Below are positions 1 to 8,164 of a stretch of DNA of 64,000 nucleotides, piece after piece. This DNA comes from Acidimicrobiales bacterium. GTDB taxonomy: Bacteria > Actinomycetota > Acidimicrobiia > Acidimicrobiales > MedAcidi-G1. The translations under genes were made by a program, and so were the position numbers. A model generated the notes under the pieces. That model was given only the letters and a program-made list of their open reading frames with translations. It had not been told where the DNA came from and ran no database searches. Numbering within the stretch: the stretch's first letter is position 1; every line of letters begins with the position of its first letter. The DNA lies in NCBI GenBank assembly GCA_028823445.1, contig JAPKBH010000001.1, positions 1-64,000 of the forward strand, given 5' to 3'.

Positions 1-377
1 GCGTTGTTGATGCGTTCCACCACCAAAGGCACCGAGTTAACGGGGTAAAGGCTTTGATCTGGGTAAACCTCACCAGAGGAGTTGGCGTCGCCGGCTACTT
101 GCCAACCCGACAAGTAAATAGCAGGCAGTCCGGCCTTTACGTACTCAATGGCTTGCCCACCGGTCATGGCGCCCAAGGCATGGACGTAGTCCATGTCGTT
201 GATGCGTTCCCACAACAAGTCGGCGCCGTGTTTAGCCAAGGAGCACTCTGGGGTAATGGAACCACGTAAACGAACCACGTCAGCGGCCGAGTAGTCACGT
301 TGGATGCCTGCCCATCGAGGGTTTTCGGCCCAATCTTTTTCTAGTTCTTCGACCTGTTGGTCAAAACTCTTTTTCAT
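1..377 (-). CDS. aceA: Isocitrate lyase, N-terminal part (partial, runs off the window)
   Basis: This gene enters from the left edge on the minus strand; only about the first 125 codons are present. Isocitrate lyase splits isocitrate into glyoxylate and succinate in the glyoxylate shunt, which allows growth on acetate or fatty acids. The visible N-terminus ([16 protein letters not shown], then a WAGIQRDY stretch, LRGSITPE and the [17 protein letters not shown] segment) is typical of bacterial AceA, including the barrel region [12 protein letters not shown]. The catalytic KKCGH loop lies outside the window. The ATG at 377 follows a purine-rich GAGAGAGA stretch that can serve as ribosome-binding site. 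It lies downstream of aceB on the same strand, so the two are probably co-transcribed. The intercistronic gap contains an unusual heptamer repeat. The ORF listed on the plus strand here is a shadow. Confidence 0.93.
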   Translation of the reverse strand, partial: MKKSFDQQVEELEKDWAENPRWAGIQRDYSAADVVRLRGSITPECSLAKHGADLLWERINDMDYVHALGAMTGGQAIEYVKAGLPAIYLSGWQVAGDANSSGEVYPDQSLYPVNSVPLVVERINN

Positions 378-413
378 GGTTCTCTCTCTCTTAAAGGCCT
401 GAGCCTTGGTTGG

Positions 414-504
414 ATTAGTTATTAGTTATTAGTTATTAGTTATTAGTTGTTAGTTATTAGTTGTTAGTTATTAGTTATTAGTTATTAGTTATTAGTTATT
501 AGTT
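414..504. repeat. Tandem heptamer repeat, 13 copies of ATTAGTT
   Basis: Thirteen head-to-tail copies of ATTAGTT fill 91 bases exactly. Copies 6 and 8 read GTTAGTT; all others are identical. On the coding (minus) strand the unit is AACTAAT. The array begins 11 bases past the aceB stop codon and ends 37 bases before the aceA start, so it should lie in the aceB-aceA intercistronic mRNA. A 7-base period is not a multiple of three and there is no ORF through it, so it is not protein-coding. Near-perfect short arrays like this are prone to slipped-strand copy-number change. Confidence 0.97.
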
Positions 505-515
505 GCTTAAGTAAT

Positions 516-2102
516 TCAGTCAAGAAGTTCGTAAAGGGGGAGGGTAAGAAACTCAATAAAGTCATCGGTCAAAGCCAAATCTTCAAAGACTTGCTTCGCC
601 TGGCCAAAGGGCAGGTTGGCGAACATTTCTGCCCCCAGTGTTTCCTCGATGCTGGCCATTTCTTGATCGGCGAGTTCTCGTACTAAATCTGGGGTAACCA
701 AACGGCCGTCATCAAGTGAGCATCCGTGTTGAATCCATTGCCAGATTTGCGATCGGCAAATCTCGGCCGTCGCAGCATCTTCCATCATGTTGTGAATAGC
801 CGCCGCACCCAGACCATTAAGCCAGCCAGCGAGGTAACGCAAACCAACGTGAATGTTGATGCGCAAACCTTCTTCGGTAATAGAGCCCACGGTTTGGTCA
901 ACGGAAAGTAAATCGGAGGCGGTAATCGAAACCTCCGGGCGTTGGCGGCCCAGTTGATGAACCGCCCCTTGGAGCACCGCATCAAACTCTGCTTGAGCGA
1001 TTGACACTAAATCGGGGTGGGCCACCCAAGTGCCGTCACAGCCATCTGCCGCTTCAAGCGCTTTGCCTTGCGTTACTTTGGCAATGGCGTGTTCGGTTAC
1101 TTCGGGGTCGTGGCGGTTGGGAATGAACGCCGCCATTCCGCCCATGGCGTGGACCCCACGTTTGTGGCAGGTAGCAACGAGCAACTCGGTGTAGGCCCGC
1201 ATAAAAGGTGCAGTCATTGAAACATCGTTACGGTCGGGCAGCACAAAAGACTTGTGGGCGGCAAACTTTTTAGCTACCGAAAAAATGTAGTCCCAACGAC
1301 CAGCGTTGAGCCCTGCGGAATGTTCCCGCAGTTCGTAAATGATTTCATCCATTTCGAAAGCAGCCAAAATGGTTTCAACCAACACAGTGGCTCGAATAGA
1401 CCCTCGAGGAATATTCAGTGCATCTTGCGCATGGTTAAACACGTCGTTCCACAAACGAGCTTCAAGGTGACCCTCCAACTTAGGAAGGTAGTAGTACGGC
1501 CCGGCACCCTGGTTGAGGGCCTCTTGTGCTCCATGAAAAAAAGTTAAAGCGAAGTCCACCAGGCTGGCCGGCGCAGCTATGCCATCAACGGTCACGTGGC
1601 GTTCGTCGAGGTGCCAACCGCGGAAACGCACAAACAAGGTGGCGATTTCATCGTTCAATTCATAATGCTTTTCACCTTGGTCCAAGGTGATGTTGCGACG
1701 GTAGGCATCACGAATGTTTACCTGGCCAGATACCACGTTGTCCCAGGTGGGGCTGGTGGCGTCTTCACAGTCGGCCATAAAAACCCGTGCCCCAGAGTTC
1801 AGGGCGTTGATAATCATTTTGCGGTCGGTGGGTCCGGTGATTTCGACCCGACGGTCCATCAAAGGTTCTGGTTCGGGGGAGGCTTGCCAATCACCGGATC
1901 GCACCGATGCGGTTTCCGGTAAGAAGTCAGGAAACTCACCTTGGTTGATGCGCTCTTGACGCTCCACACGAGCCGATAAAAGGTCATCACGGCGGCCCCG
2001 GAAGGTGCGAACTAAATCGGCAACAAAAGCAGTGGCCTCCGGGGTAAAGATTTCTTCACCAAGGGGATGATCATCTATCTGGACACCGGGTTGATTGTGC
2101 AC
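516..2102 (-). CDS. aceB: Malate synthase A
   Basis: The product condenses glyoxylate with acetyl-CoA to malate, the second step of the glyoxylate shunt, in the cytosol. The 528-residue length matches the malate synthase A family rather than the longer GlcB type. Family signatures are present: [15 protein letters not shown] near residue 110, the [12 protein letters not shown] segment, the [18 protein letters not shown] core strand with catalytic Arg/Glu, [15 protein letters not shown], and [13 protein letters not shown]. The start is a GTG at 2102 preceded by an AGGAAA-type ribosome-binding site, so unlike many genes here it has a leader. A TAGATAAT sequence near 2146-2153 on the minus strand is a possible -10 element. 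The gene is divergent from the ramB-like regulator and is followed by aceA. Confidence 0.96.
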   Translation of the reverse strand: MHNQPGVQIDDHPLGEEIFTPEATAFVADLVRTFRGRRDDLLSARVERQERINQGEFPDFLPETASVRSGDWQASPEPEPLMDRRVEITGPTDRKMIINALNSGARVFMADCEDATSPTWDNVVSGQVNIRDAYRRNITLDQGEKHYELNDEIATLFVRFRGWHLDERHVTVDGIAAPASLVDFALTFFHGAQEALNQGAGPYYYLPKLEGHLEARLWNDVFNHAQDALNIPRGSIRATVLVETILAAFEMDEIIYELREHSAGLNAGRWDYIFSVAKKFAAHKSFVLPDRNDVSMTAPFMRAYTELLVATCHKRGVHAMGGMAAFIPNRHDPEVTEHAIAKVTQGKALEAADGCDGTWVAHPDLVSIAQAEFDAVLQGAVHQLGRQRPEVSITASDLLSVDQTVGSITEEGLRINIHVGLRYLAGWLNGLGAAAIHNMMEDAATAEICRSQIWQWIQHGCSLDDGRLVTPDLVRELADQEMASIEETLGAEMFANLPFGQAKQVFEDLALTDDFIEFLTLPLYELLD

Positions 2103-2247
2103 GTCTGGTTTTCCTGCTTGTGGGTTACTTCTTCATGATGGGCCAATTATCTAACGTTTTAAAGATTTTGTGGTAGTGGGGATGCTGAAAAGTTGGCCTA
2201 CCCTGTTGAAAACCAGAAAAAGCGTAAAAATTCTGAAAGGGAATGTC

Positions 2248-3711
2248 GTGAGCAACGAAAAATTCGATCTAAAAATGATAGGTCACCAAATACGTCACCA
2301 CCGAAAAGCCCAAGGCCTCACGCTAATCGCCTTGGGAAAGACCATTAATCGTCCAGCCTCTTACCTCAGCCAACTCGAAAATGGGCACCTTGAGCCCAAA
2401 CTCGGAGTGCTGGCCAACCTTGCTAGCGCACTAAATTGCAGCACCACCGACCTGCTTAGTGCGGCCCCACCTAACCCTCGAGCAGCACTAGAAGTAGAGT
2501 TGCATCATTTTCAAAATAGCGCTTGGCGCGACGAACTTAGCCTGCCCGAACTCCGCCCCGGTGCCACCATGACCACCGAGGTGCTTCAAGCCTTGGTCGG
2601 CTTGTACCGCGCCCTTCCCAGTCAGCCCATAAGCCGCACCGGCTTGGCTCGCCAAGAAGCAGGGGACCGAGCACGAAGCGCCAACTTGTCTTTACGTACC
2701 GAAATGCGCAGCACCAACAACTATTACCCGCACATAGAAACCGAAGCCGCCGCCTGCTTGGAAGCGGTGGGCTACAACGGGCAAGGGCCACCCTCAGAAA
2801 AAAATATCACCGACCTGGCCGCCCACTACGGCTTCACCATCGACCGAGTAAAAGGAATGCCCGTGACTGCCCGCTCGGTAACCGACACTCGGCGCCGGGT
2901 GATTTATATTCCCCAACGCGACGACCTGAGCGTCCGCTCGGCCCGCTCCGTAGTGCTGCAAACCCTGGGCCACTTTGCCCTCAAACACGCCGATACCACC
3001 GACTTCGAGGACTACCTTCGCCAACGTATAGAGTCCAACTACTTTGCTGCCGCCGTGCTGGTGCCCCAAGCCGCCGCCTTGGCGTTTCTTAATGTCTCCA
3101 AAGAAAACGGTGACCTCTCTATCGAAGACCTCAAAGAGCGTTACTACGTTTCTTACGAAATGGCTGCCCACCGGTTTACCAACTTGGCCACCTCGCAACT
3201 CGGCGTACCGGTACATTTTTTACGTACTGACCCTGAAGGCACCATCACCAAAGCCTACGAAAACGACGGCATGGAGTTTCCCGCCGACGCCGATGGGGCA
3301 TTAGAAGGCGAACGCGTGGGCCGCCACTGGGGAGCGCGCCAAGTGTGGGCCTCATCCGATGTGCTGCATTACCAATACACCGCCACCGATGCCGGTGAAT
3401 TTTGGTGCGTGACCTACGTAGAAAACGCTACCGAACGCACCCCGTATGCCGTGACCTTGGGATGCAAATCCGGCGATGCCCACTGGTTTAGAGGCAGCGA
3501 AACAGTGCGTCGACTTAGCGCACGTAGCGAAGATGTAGCGGCCAACCCAGAAATGATCAAACGGTGGGAAAGTATAGCGTGGCCTTCGGCCGCCGAACGG
3601 AGTTTTGTGCTCACTGCCTTGCCGCCCGCCAGTCGGGACTTTACGCCCTTCCCCGGGGTGGACGTCATAGATATTTACCGTTTTCTAGACCGTCAACGAC
3701 CGGGCAGGTAG
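2248..3711 (+). CDS. ramB: RamB-type regulator of acetate/short-chain acyl metabolism (XRE/IrrE-like)
   Basis: A 487-residue transcription factor of the short-chain fatty-acyl regulator family, which includes corynebacterial RamB and mycobacterial homologues. Known members control isocitrate lyase, malate synthase and acetate activation. Residues 9-64 form a Cro/C1-type helix-turn-helix (RKAQGLTL, then RPASYLSQLENG). The middle holds an IrrE/M78-like region with HFALKH in place of a full HExxH, and the C-terminus is the DUF2083-type domain. I chose the GTG at 2248 because AAAGGGAA lies just upstream; the ORF-track ATG at 2170 would add 26 poorly conserved residues. Divergent position next to aceB supports the assignment. 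I could not find a clear match to the published corynebacterial RamB operator in the intergenic region. The last 19 bases overlap the convergent phosphodiesterase gene. Confidence 0.88.
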   Translation: MSNEKFDLKMIGHQIRHHRKAQGLTLIALGKTINRPASYLSQLENGHLEPKLGVLANLASALNCSTTDLLSAAPPNPRAALEVELHHFQNSAWRDELSLPELRPGATMTTEVLQALVGLYRALPSQPISRTGLARQEAGDRARSANLSLRTEMRSTNNYYPHIETEAAACLEAVGYNGQGPPSEKNITDLAAHYGFTIDRVKGMPVTARSVTDTRRRVIYIPQRDDLSVRSARSVVLQTLGHFALKHADTTDFEDYLRQRIESNYFAAAVLVPQAAALAFLNVSKENGDLSIEDLKERYYVSYEMAAHRFTNLATSQLGVPVHFLRTDPEGTITKAYENDGMEFPADADGALEGERVGRHWGARQVWASSDVLHYQYTATDAGEFWCVTYVENATERTPYAVTLGCKSGDAHWFRGSETVRRLSARSEDVAANPEMIKRWESIAWPSAAERSFVLTALPPASRDFTPFPGVDVIDIYRFLDRQRPGR

Positions 3712-4541
3712 TCGTTGCTTTCTGTGACGCCCTCAACGACTTGGGTGGCAAAATCGGAAAGATCAAAAGAGTCTTTGTCGCACACCGTGGCCGTGTGGGT
3801 GACAAAACAATCGCCTGCCCAACGATGCAATAGGTAGCCCGGCGGTTCATTGGTGAAACTGCCTCGCCCGGGGCGCAGGTCTAAACCCAATTGTAAAAAA
3901 GTAGACGGGCAACCGGCCACCCCAGCCGTGCCGATGGTGGTGCTTACCGTCCGATGCAAGTGCCCGGTCACTACCAAACGCACCTGCGGGTGTGCCGTGA
4001 TGACCTGGCGAAAACGCTCAATTTGTCGTAATCCAGAAATGTCCATGAAGACCAGGCCCGAAGCAAAGGGTGGAAAATGGGTAAAAACTAAGGTGGGTCG
4101 ATCGGGTTGCTCAGCCAACGTGGCCTCAAGCCATGCGGCCCGCTCATCATTAAAATCCCCATGATGCAGGCCATCGACCGAAGCGTCCAAGCCCACCAAA
4201 CGCACCGGGTAGTCATCCACCACATAACTGCAGTGCCCGTTGGCCAAACTGGTCGGCAGTTGCTGGGCGAAAACCTGGCAGAAAATATCGTTGTCATCGT
4301 GATTACCGGGCAACGGCAGTAGCGGGATGTTCAAGTTGGCCAACAATTGGCTGAGTTCCGCATATTGAGCGACGGTGCCATCGTTGGTGAGATCGCCGGT
4401 TGCCAGCACCACATCGGGGGCCACCGGCAAAGCATTGAGTTCTGCAACCACCGCAGACAAGGTGACTGAAGGGTTAGCCAACGCATCTAACGGGCTGGCA
4501 TCAGCCTGAATATGGCAATCAGAAATTTGAGCAATAAGCAC
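3693..4541 (-). CDS. cpdA: Class III cyclic-nucleotide phosphodiesterase (CpdA-like metallophosphoesterase)
   Basis: A dimetal phosphoesterase of the CpdA/Rv0805 group, expected to hydrolyse cyclic AMP or related cyclic nucleotides. The metal-binding motifs appear in order: DCH near residue 8, GDLTNDG, GNHDD, THFPP and GHLHR, which is the full calcineurin-like set. The product is 282 residues if the GTG at 4541 is used. That start has TAGGGT six bases upstream and fits the leaderless pattern; the track starts one codon earlier at TTG. It overlaps the 3' end of the ramB-like gene by 19 bases in a convergent arrangement. Its position beside glyoxylate-shunt genes is suggestive, since cAMP controls acetate metabolism in corynebacteria, but the physiological substrate is inferred from family only. 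Confidence 0.85.
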   Translation of the reverse strand: MLIAQISDCHIQADASPLDALANPSVTLSAVVAELNALPVAPDVVLATGDLTNDGTVAQYAELSQLLANLNIPLLPLPGNHDDNDIFCQVFAQQLPTSLANGHCSYVVDDYPVRLVGLDASVDGLHHGDFNDERAAWLEATLAEQPDRPTLVFTHFPPFASGLVFMDISGLRQIERFRQVITAHPQVRLVVTGHLHRTVSTTIGTAGVAGCPSTFLQLGLDLRPGRGSFTNEPPGYLLHRWAGDCFVTHTATVCDKDSFDLSDFATQVVEGVTESNDYLPGR

Positions 4542-4547
4542 CAAGAA

Positions 4548-4553
4548 ACCCTA
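4548..4553 (-). promoter_or_regulatory. Candidate -10 element, leaderless start of cpdA
   Basis: TAGGGT on the minus strand, six bases before the GTG at 4541. No convincing -35 hexamer. Confidence 0.5.
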
Positions 4554-4623
4554 CCAACCCGCTACCAACACCCCGCCCGGTCTCGTCTTTGTGGTTTGGC
4601 CGGTTTCTGCGGGCTGATTGTAG

Positions 4624-4650
4624 GGGCGCTTGCTTGCTGCGCCCATTTTT
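4624..4650 (+). terminator. Terminator-like hairpin reading rightward
   Basis: GGGCGC and GCGCCC form a six-base-pair stem around a nine-base loop, followed by ATTTTT on the plus strand. It lies between the stop codon of the acyl-CoA ligase and the start of cpdA, both minus-strand genes. Its T-run faces the opposite way to them, so it would stop plus-strand antisense transcription. The stem alone may also slow leftward transcription. Confidence 0.5.
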
Positions 4651-4671
4651 GATTTGGAAACGTGGTGGAGG

Positions 4672-6264
4672 TTAGTGGTTAGAGCGGAGAGCTTTTTTGT
4701 CGACTTTGCCCACGGCTAGTAACGGCAGTTCGTCGAGAAACAAGATTTGTTTGGGCACCTTGTAGTTCGCTAAACGCTGGGCGGCAAAATCACGGAGATC
4801 CTCGGCAGAGGGTATGCCGGTTTCTGCGCCCACCACGTAAGCCACGCCGACCTCTTGGAACCTCGGGTCGGGCACGCTAATTACCGCTGCTATGGCCACG
4901 CCTGGGTGCTCCTCTAGAGCCAACTCCACCTCGCGGGGGTACACGTTGTAGCCGCCGCTTTTAAACATTTCACTCATGCGGCCCACGATTTGTAAATTTC
5001 CATCCGGTCGCTCCACCGCCAGATCGCCGGTATGGAACCAACCGTCCTCGGTAAAAGCCGCCTCGGTGGCTTCGGGCAGTTGCCAATACCCAACCAAAGT
5101 AAAGTCTCCTTTGACTTGGATCTCACCCGCTTCGCCGCTTCGCGCTAAACGGCCATCGGGGTGCCAGATGCGTAGCGGTTGGCGTTCATCGGGGGTGCCG
5201 ATGGTGGTGGCCAACAACTCAACGGAGTCGTGTAGTCCGCTGTAAGTCACCCCACCGGTGGTTTCGGTCATGCCGTAGCCCATGGTGCACCGAGTGCAAT
5301 CGGTTTTGTCCATTAACACTTGTAACAGTTCGGCTGGCATGGCCGACCCGCCCCAAGCCAAGAGGTCAACCGCCGTGAGGTCAGTTTGGGCAAAATCCGG
5401 GTGGCTCACACACATTTGCAACATGGTGGGCACTCCGACCATGGTGTTGAGGCGCTCGGCGGCCATGAGTGAAAGTACTTCGCCGGGGGAGAAGCGTTCT
5501 TGAAAAAAGAGCGTGCCACCGCCCACCAAGGTACGGCCGCAGATGTCGCCAATGGCTGCCACATGGTTAATAGGGAAGTTGCAGATAATGCGACGTTTGT
5601 CAAGGCCCTTGCGCTCAATGGCGATGACATGACAAAAGTTGGTGCCTCGGTGGGTCAGCAACGCCCCCTTGGGTCGGCCGGTACTGCCCGAGGTATACAC
5701 CAAATATGCCGGGTCTAAAGGTTTGATTTCGTTCCGACGGGCCAGCAAGTCATCTTGAGAAATAGTGCTGGCGGCGAGCAAGAAATCTTCCCAAGATGTG
5801 ACCAAATTATTTGTGCTGTGGTCATTGGTGGGCTGATCAAAGAGGACAAGTTTCTGAATGCTTTGATGGTCCTGAGCCAGTGCTCGGAGTTTCTCCCGGT
5901 TGTGGTCGCCGGCATCATCGTTGAAGCCAAAAAGTAAACAGGGGCCGGCATCGCTGACCACGTGGTCAAGTTCGGCGGTGGTGTATTTTGGGTTCAAGCC
6001 CACCCAAATAGCGCCAATGCTGGTCACCGCTAAAAAGTGAATAAAGAACTCAGGCCGCGGGTTGCTCATCATGGCCACCCTGTCTTGTTTTTGCACGCCG
6101 GCTGCCAATAAGGCTCGAGCGGCCTGGTCAACTAACTCTTTCGTTTGGGCAAACGACAAACGAGTGTCTTGGAATACCATAAAATCTTGGTCGCCAAGAA
6201 GCTCCGCCTGACGATCTAAATGGTCGGTGATCAGGTCAAGAACCGGCAACAGGGTGTCGGGCAT
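4672..6264 (-). CDS. Acyl-CoA ligase / AMP-binding synthetase
   Basis: A 530-residue member of the ANL adenylating superfamily, which activates a carboxylic acid with ATP and joins it to CoA. The A3 phosphate loop YTSGSTGRPKGALLTHRG is near residue 190, the A5 motif MGYGMTETTGG near 325, and GWFHTGDLAV near 410. The C-terminal lysine region GKVDKKALR is intact, so the enzyme looks active. Substrate cannot be read from sequence; fatty or other aliphatic acids are likely. The ATG immediately follows the TAA of the MaoC-like gene (TAAATG), implying translational coupling and a shared pathway of acyl activation and hydration. Confidence 0.9.
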   Translation of the reverse strand: MPDTLLPVLDLITDHLDRQAELLGDQDFMVFQDTRLSFAQTKELVDQAARALLAAGVQKQDRVAMMSNPRPEFFIHFLAVTSIGAIWVGLNPKYTTAELDHVVSDAGPCLLFGFNDDAGDHNREKLRALAQDHQSIQKLVLFDQPTNDHSTNNLVTSWEDFLLAASTISQDDLLARRNEIKPLDPAYLVYTSGSTGRPKGALLTHRGTNFCHVIAIERKGLDKRRIICNFPINHVAAIGDICGRTLVGGGTLFFQERFSPGEVLSLMAAERLNTMVGVPTMLQMCVSHPDFAQTDLTAVDLLAWGGSAMPAELLQVLMDKTDCTRCTMGYGMTETTGGVTYSGLHDSVELLATTIGTPDERQPLRIWHPDGRLARSGEAGEIQVKGDFTLVGYWQLPEATEAAFTEDGWFHTGDLAVERPDGNLQIVGRMSEMFKSGGYNVYPREVELALEEHPGVAIAAVISVPDPRFQEVGVAYVVGAETGIPSAEDLRDFAAQRLANYKVPKQILFLDELPLLAVGKVDKKALRSNH

Positions 6265-6747
6265 TTAAGAATCTTCCGGGGCAAATTGTAGATAACCCAA
6301 CCAATCGGCCACCAAAGCGGGGGTTTCGGAACCCTCAACTTCCACGGTGGCCTTAATGGTCATCAAGGCCGCTTGGTCGCCTCGGGCTGTAATGTCTGCT
6401 AAGAAAAAGCGCCCTCGTATGCGGCTATCCACCGGGACCGGGGCAATAATGCGCACCCGGTCAAAACCGTAATTCAAACGAAAAGCCACCCCGTGCTGAG
6501 GAAGGTTAAGGTTTTTTGCAAAACCGGTAAGACAAGACAACATCATGAAGCCCTGCACGATGGTGCCCCCAAAAGGGGCAACCTCTTTGGCCAGCTCTGG
6601 GTCGTTATGAATGGGCCCGGCATCGCCCGTTAAGGCAGAAAACTGGTCGATGGCCTTCTGATCAATGAGTTTCCAGTCGCTGGCCCCTATTTCTTTACCA
6701 CGGAGTGCAAAAAGCTCTGGTAATCGGAGAGCGATGTCTTGAGTCAT
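6265..6747 (-). CDS. MaoC/NodN-like hot-dog dehydratase
   Basis: A 160-residue single hot-dog domain protein related to MaoC and NodN (R)-specific enoyl-CoA hydratases. The hydratase signature is recognisable as FSALTGDAGPIHNDPELA. The Asp and His of the catalytic pair are kept, but the usual Asn before Pro is Gly here, as in more divergent relatives. I use the ATG at 6747, which has AGGAG upstream; the track ORF adds 20 residues without a ribosome site. It is first in a two-gene unit with the acyl-CoA ligase, so it probably acts on the CoA esters that enzyme makes. Exact substrate unknown. Confidence 0.8.
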   Translation of the reverse strand: MTQDIALRLPELFALRGKEIGASDWKLIDQKAIDQFSALTGDAGPIHNDPELAKEVAPFGGTIVQGFMMLSCLTGFAKNLNLPQHGVAFRLNYGFDRVRIIAPVPVDSRIRGRFFLADITARGDQAALMTIKATVEVEGSETPALVADWLGYLQFAPEDS

Positions 6748-6792
6748 GAGGCTCCTAAGAAGTTGAGTGGGAAGGCTAAGTGTTGCCCAGAC

Positions 6793-6798
6793 TAAGGT
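6793..6798 (+). promoter_or_regulatory. Candidate -10 element, leaderless start of serine hydrolase
   Basis: TAAGGT seven bases before the ATG at 6806; supports that start over the track start at 6767. Confidence 0.5.
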
Positions 6799-6805
6799 AC
6801 GGGCC

Positions 6806-8017
6806 ATGCAGAATCAAAACCCAGAGCCGTCCCAACAGGCCGGTGGCTGGATGCAGGGCTTTCCGCCACCACCGGAAAAAACCGTGCGCTTCGCAGACGG
6901 CAGTTATTACGCTTGGCCGCGCACCCAGTGGAGTTTTAACCACATGGAGCAGTTGGTGCCCACCAAAGAGGTATGGCGGGGCAGCGGAGCCTGTCGCCCG
7001 TTGGGGGCTCATCCCCATGATTTTTCACATCTACGCATTACCGATGGGGAAGGACAAGAGCACTCTTGGTCTGAAGCGTTGGCCGCTATCCACACCGACG
7101 CTTTGGCCATCTACCACCAAGGAAACTTAGTTTTCGAACAATATTTCAACGAAAGTGGCCCCCACCTACGTCATCTTTTGATGTCCTGCAACAAGTCCAT
7201 GGTGGGCTTGGTAGCCGAATGCCTGATCGCTGACGGCGTCCTCAACGACCAAGATCTGGTGCCTGCGTTGGTGCCCGAGTTAGCTGATTCTGCTTGGGGG
7301 GACGCCACCGTCCGTCAAGTTATGGACATGGTGGTCAGCATGCATTTTTACGAGGACTACCTCGACCCAGACTCTGACGTGTGGAGGTTTATGCGCTCCA
7401 CTGGTATGGCGCCTCGGCAATCTGGCGACCCAGCAATCATTGCCGACTACCTGCCTACGGTTAAAAAAGATGGCGCCCATGGGGAAGCTTTTGCTTACCG
7501 GGAGCCCAACATTTTTGTTTTGGGTTGGCTGGTGCGGCGAGCCGCCGGCCGAGACCTGACCGCTTTGGCTTCTGACCTTGTCTGGCAACACCTCGGGGCC
7601 GAACACGACTGGCTCTACATGGTCGATGACAGTGGAGCCGAAACCACTGCTGCGGCGACCCTGCGCGACTTTGTGCGTTTTGGGGTGCTGATGCTCAACG
7701 GTGGCCAAGTAGCCGGTCGTCAAGTGGTGCCGACTGCTGCGGTAAAAAACATCTTGTGTGGCGGCGACCAAGAAACCTTTGCCCAAGGGGACTACCCCGA
7801 GTTGTCGGGGTGGTCGTACCGTTCGCAATGGTGGATGCGCCACCATCAAGGTCGTGTTTGCCCTACTGCCCGAGGGGCCCACGGGCAAATGCTTTATCTC
7901 GACCCTGAAAAAGAGTTACTCATTGCGCGGTTTGCTTCGGCCCCCGAAGCGCCGTCGTACTTGGCCGACCCCATCATGTGGCCATTGGTTGATGCCATAA
8001 CTGACGAGTTGAATTGA
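6806..8017 (+). CDS. Serine hydrolase of the beta-lactamase / 6-aminohexanoate-dimer hydrolase type
   Basis: A 403-residue penicillin-recognising-fold serine hydrolase (class C beta-lactamase or NylB-like family). The SxxK nucleophile motif is SCNKS near residue 130, a Tyr-x-x-Asn element occurs as YREPN near 230, and a late HGQ takes the place of the KTG/HTG strand motif. There is no signal peptide, so it should be cytosolic, which argues for an amide or ester hydrolase rather than resistance or cell-wall function. It is divergent from the MaoC-ligase unit with 58 bases between starts. Its 3' end faces the 3' end of tRNA-Gly four bases away. Substrate is unknown. Confidence 0.8.
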   Translation: MQNQNPEPSQQAGGWMQGFPPPPEKTVRFADGSYYAWPRTQWSFNHMEQLVPTKEVWRGSGACRPLGAHPHDFSHLRITDGEGQEHSWSEALAAIHTDALAIYHQGNLVFEQYFNESGPHLRHLLMSCNKSMVGLVAECLIADGVLNDQDLVPALVPELADSAWGDATVRQVMDMVVSMHFYEDYLDPDSDVWRFMRSTGMAPRQSGDPAIIADYLPTVKKDGAHGEAFAYREPNIFVLGWLVRRAAGRDLTALASDLVWQHLGAEHDWLYMVDDSGAETTAAATLRDFVRFGVLMLNGGQVAGRQVVPTAAVKNILCGGDQETFAQGDYPELSGWSYRSQWWMRHHQGRVCPTARGAHGQMLYLDPEKELLIARFASAPEAPSYLADPIMWPLVDAITDELN

Positions 8018-8021
8018 TGCT

Positions 8022-8096
8022 TGGAGCGGGTGACGAGAATCGAACTCGCATCATCAGCTTGGAAGGCTGAGGTTCTAGCCGTTGAACTACACCCAC
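8022..8096 (-). tRNA. tRNA-Gly (anticodon TCC)
   Basis: The minus strand folds into a cloverleaf. The acceptor stem GTGGGTG/CACCCGC has one T-G wobble. The anticodon stem TCAGC/GCTGA encloses loop CTTCCAA with anticodon TCC, and the T-arm contains TTCGATT. The discriminator is T and CCA is encoded at 8022-8024. Upstream, a TAGCAT on the minus strand (8107-8112) is a possible -10 element. Confidence 0.95.
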
Positions 8097-8150
8097 GACG
8101 GCGCTGATGCTAGCGCAAGAAAACGCTGCTTGAGGCATTGCTTTGACCAC

Positions 8151-8156
8151 TACAGT
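8151..8156 (+). promoter_or_regulatory. Candidate -10 element, leaderless start of PLP decarboxylase
   Basis: TACAGT eight bases before the ATG at 8165; a TTGAGG at 8130 is a possible -35 at a short 15-base spacing. Confidence 0.4.
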
Positions 8157-8164
8157 TCTGCACT

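Noticed and set aside
414-504. CRISPR-like array
   Set aside because: Units are seven bases, contiguous and without spacers; it is a simple tandem repeat.
2103-2247. RamB or CRP/GlxR operator between aceB and ramB
   Set aside because: I compared the gap by eye with the corynebacterial consensus sequences and found no convincing match; lineage-specific sites remain possible.
7280-7888. Long minus-strand ORF (202 codons) opposite the serine hydrolase
   Set aside because: It lies wholly within a clear plus-strand gene, shows no family motif and has Arg/His/Pro-rich shadow composition.
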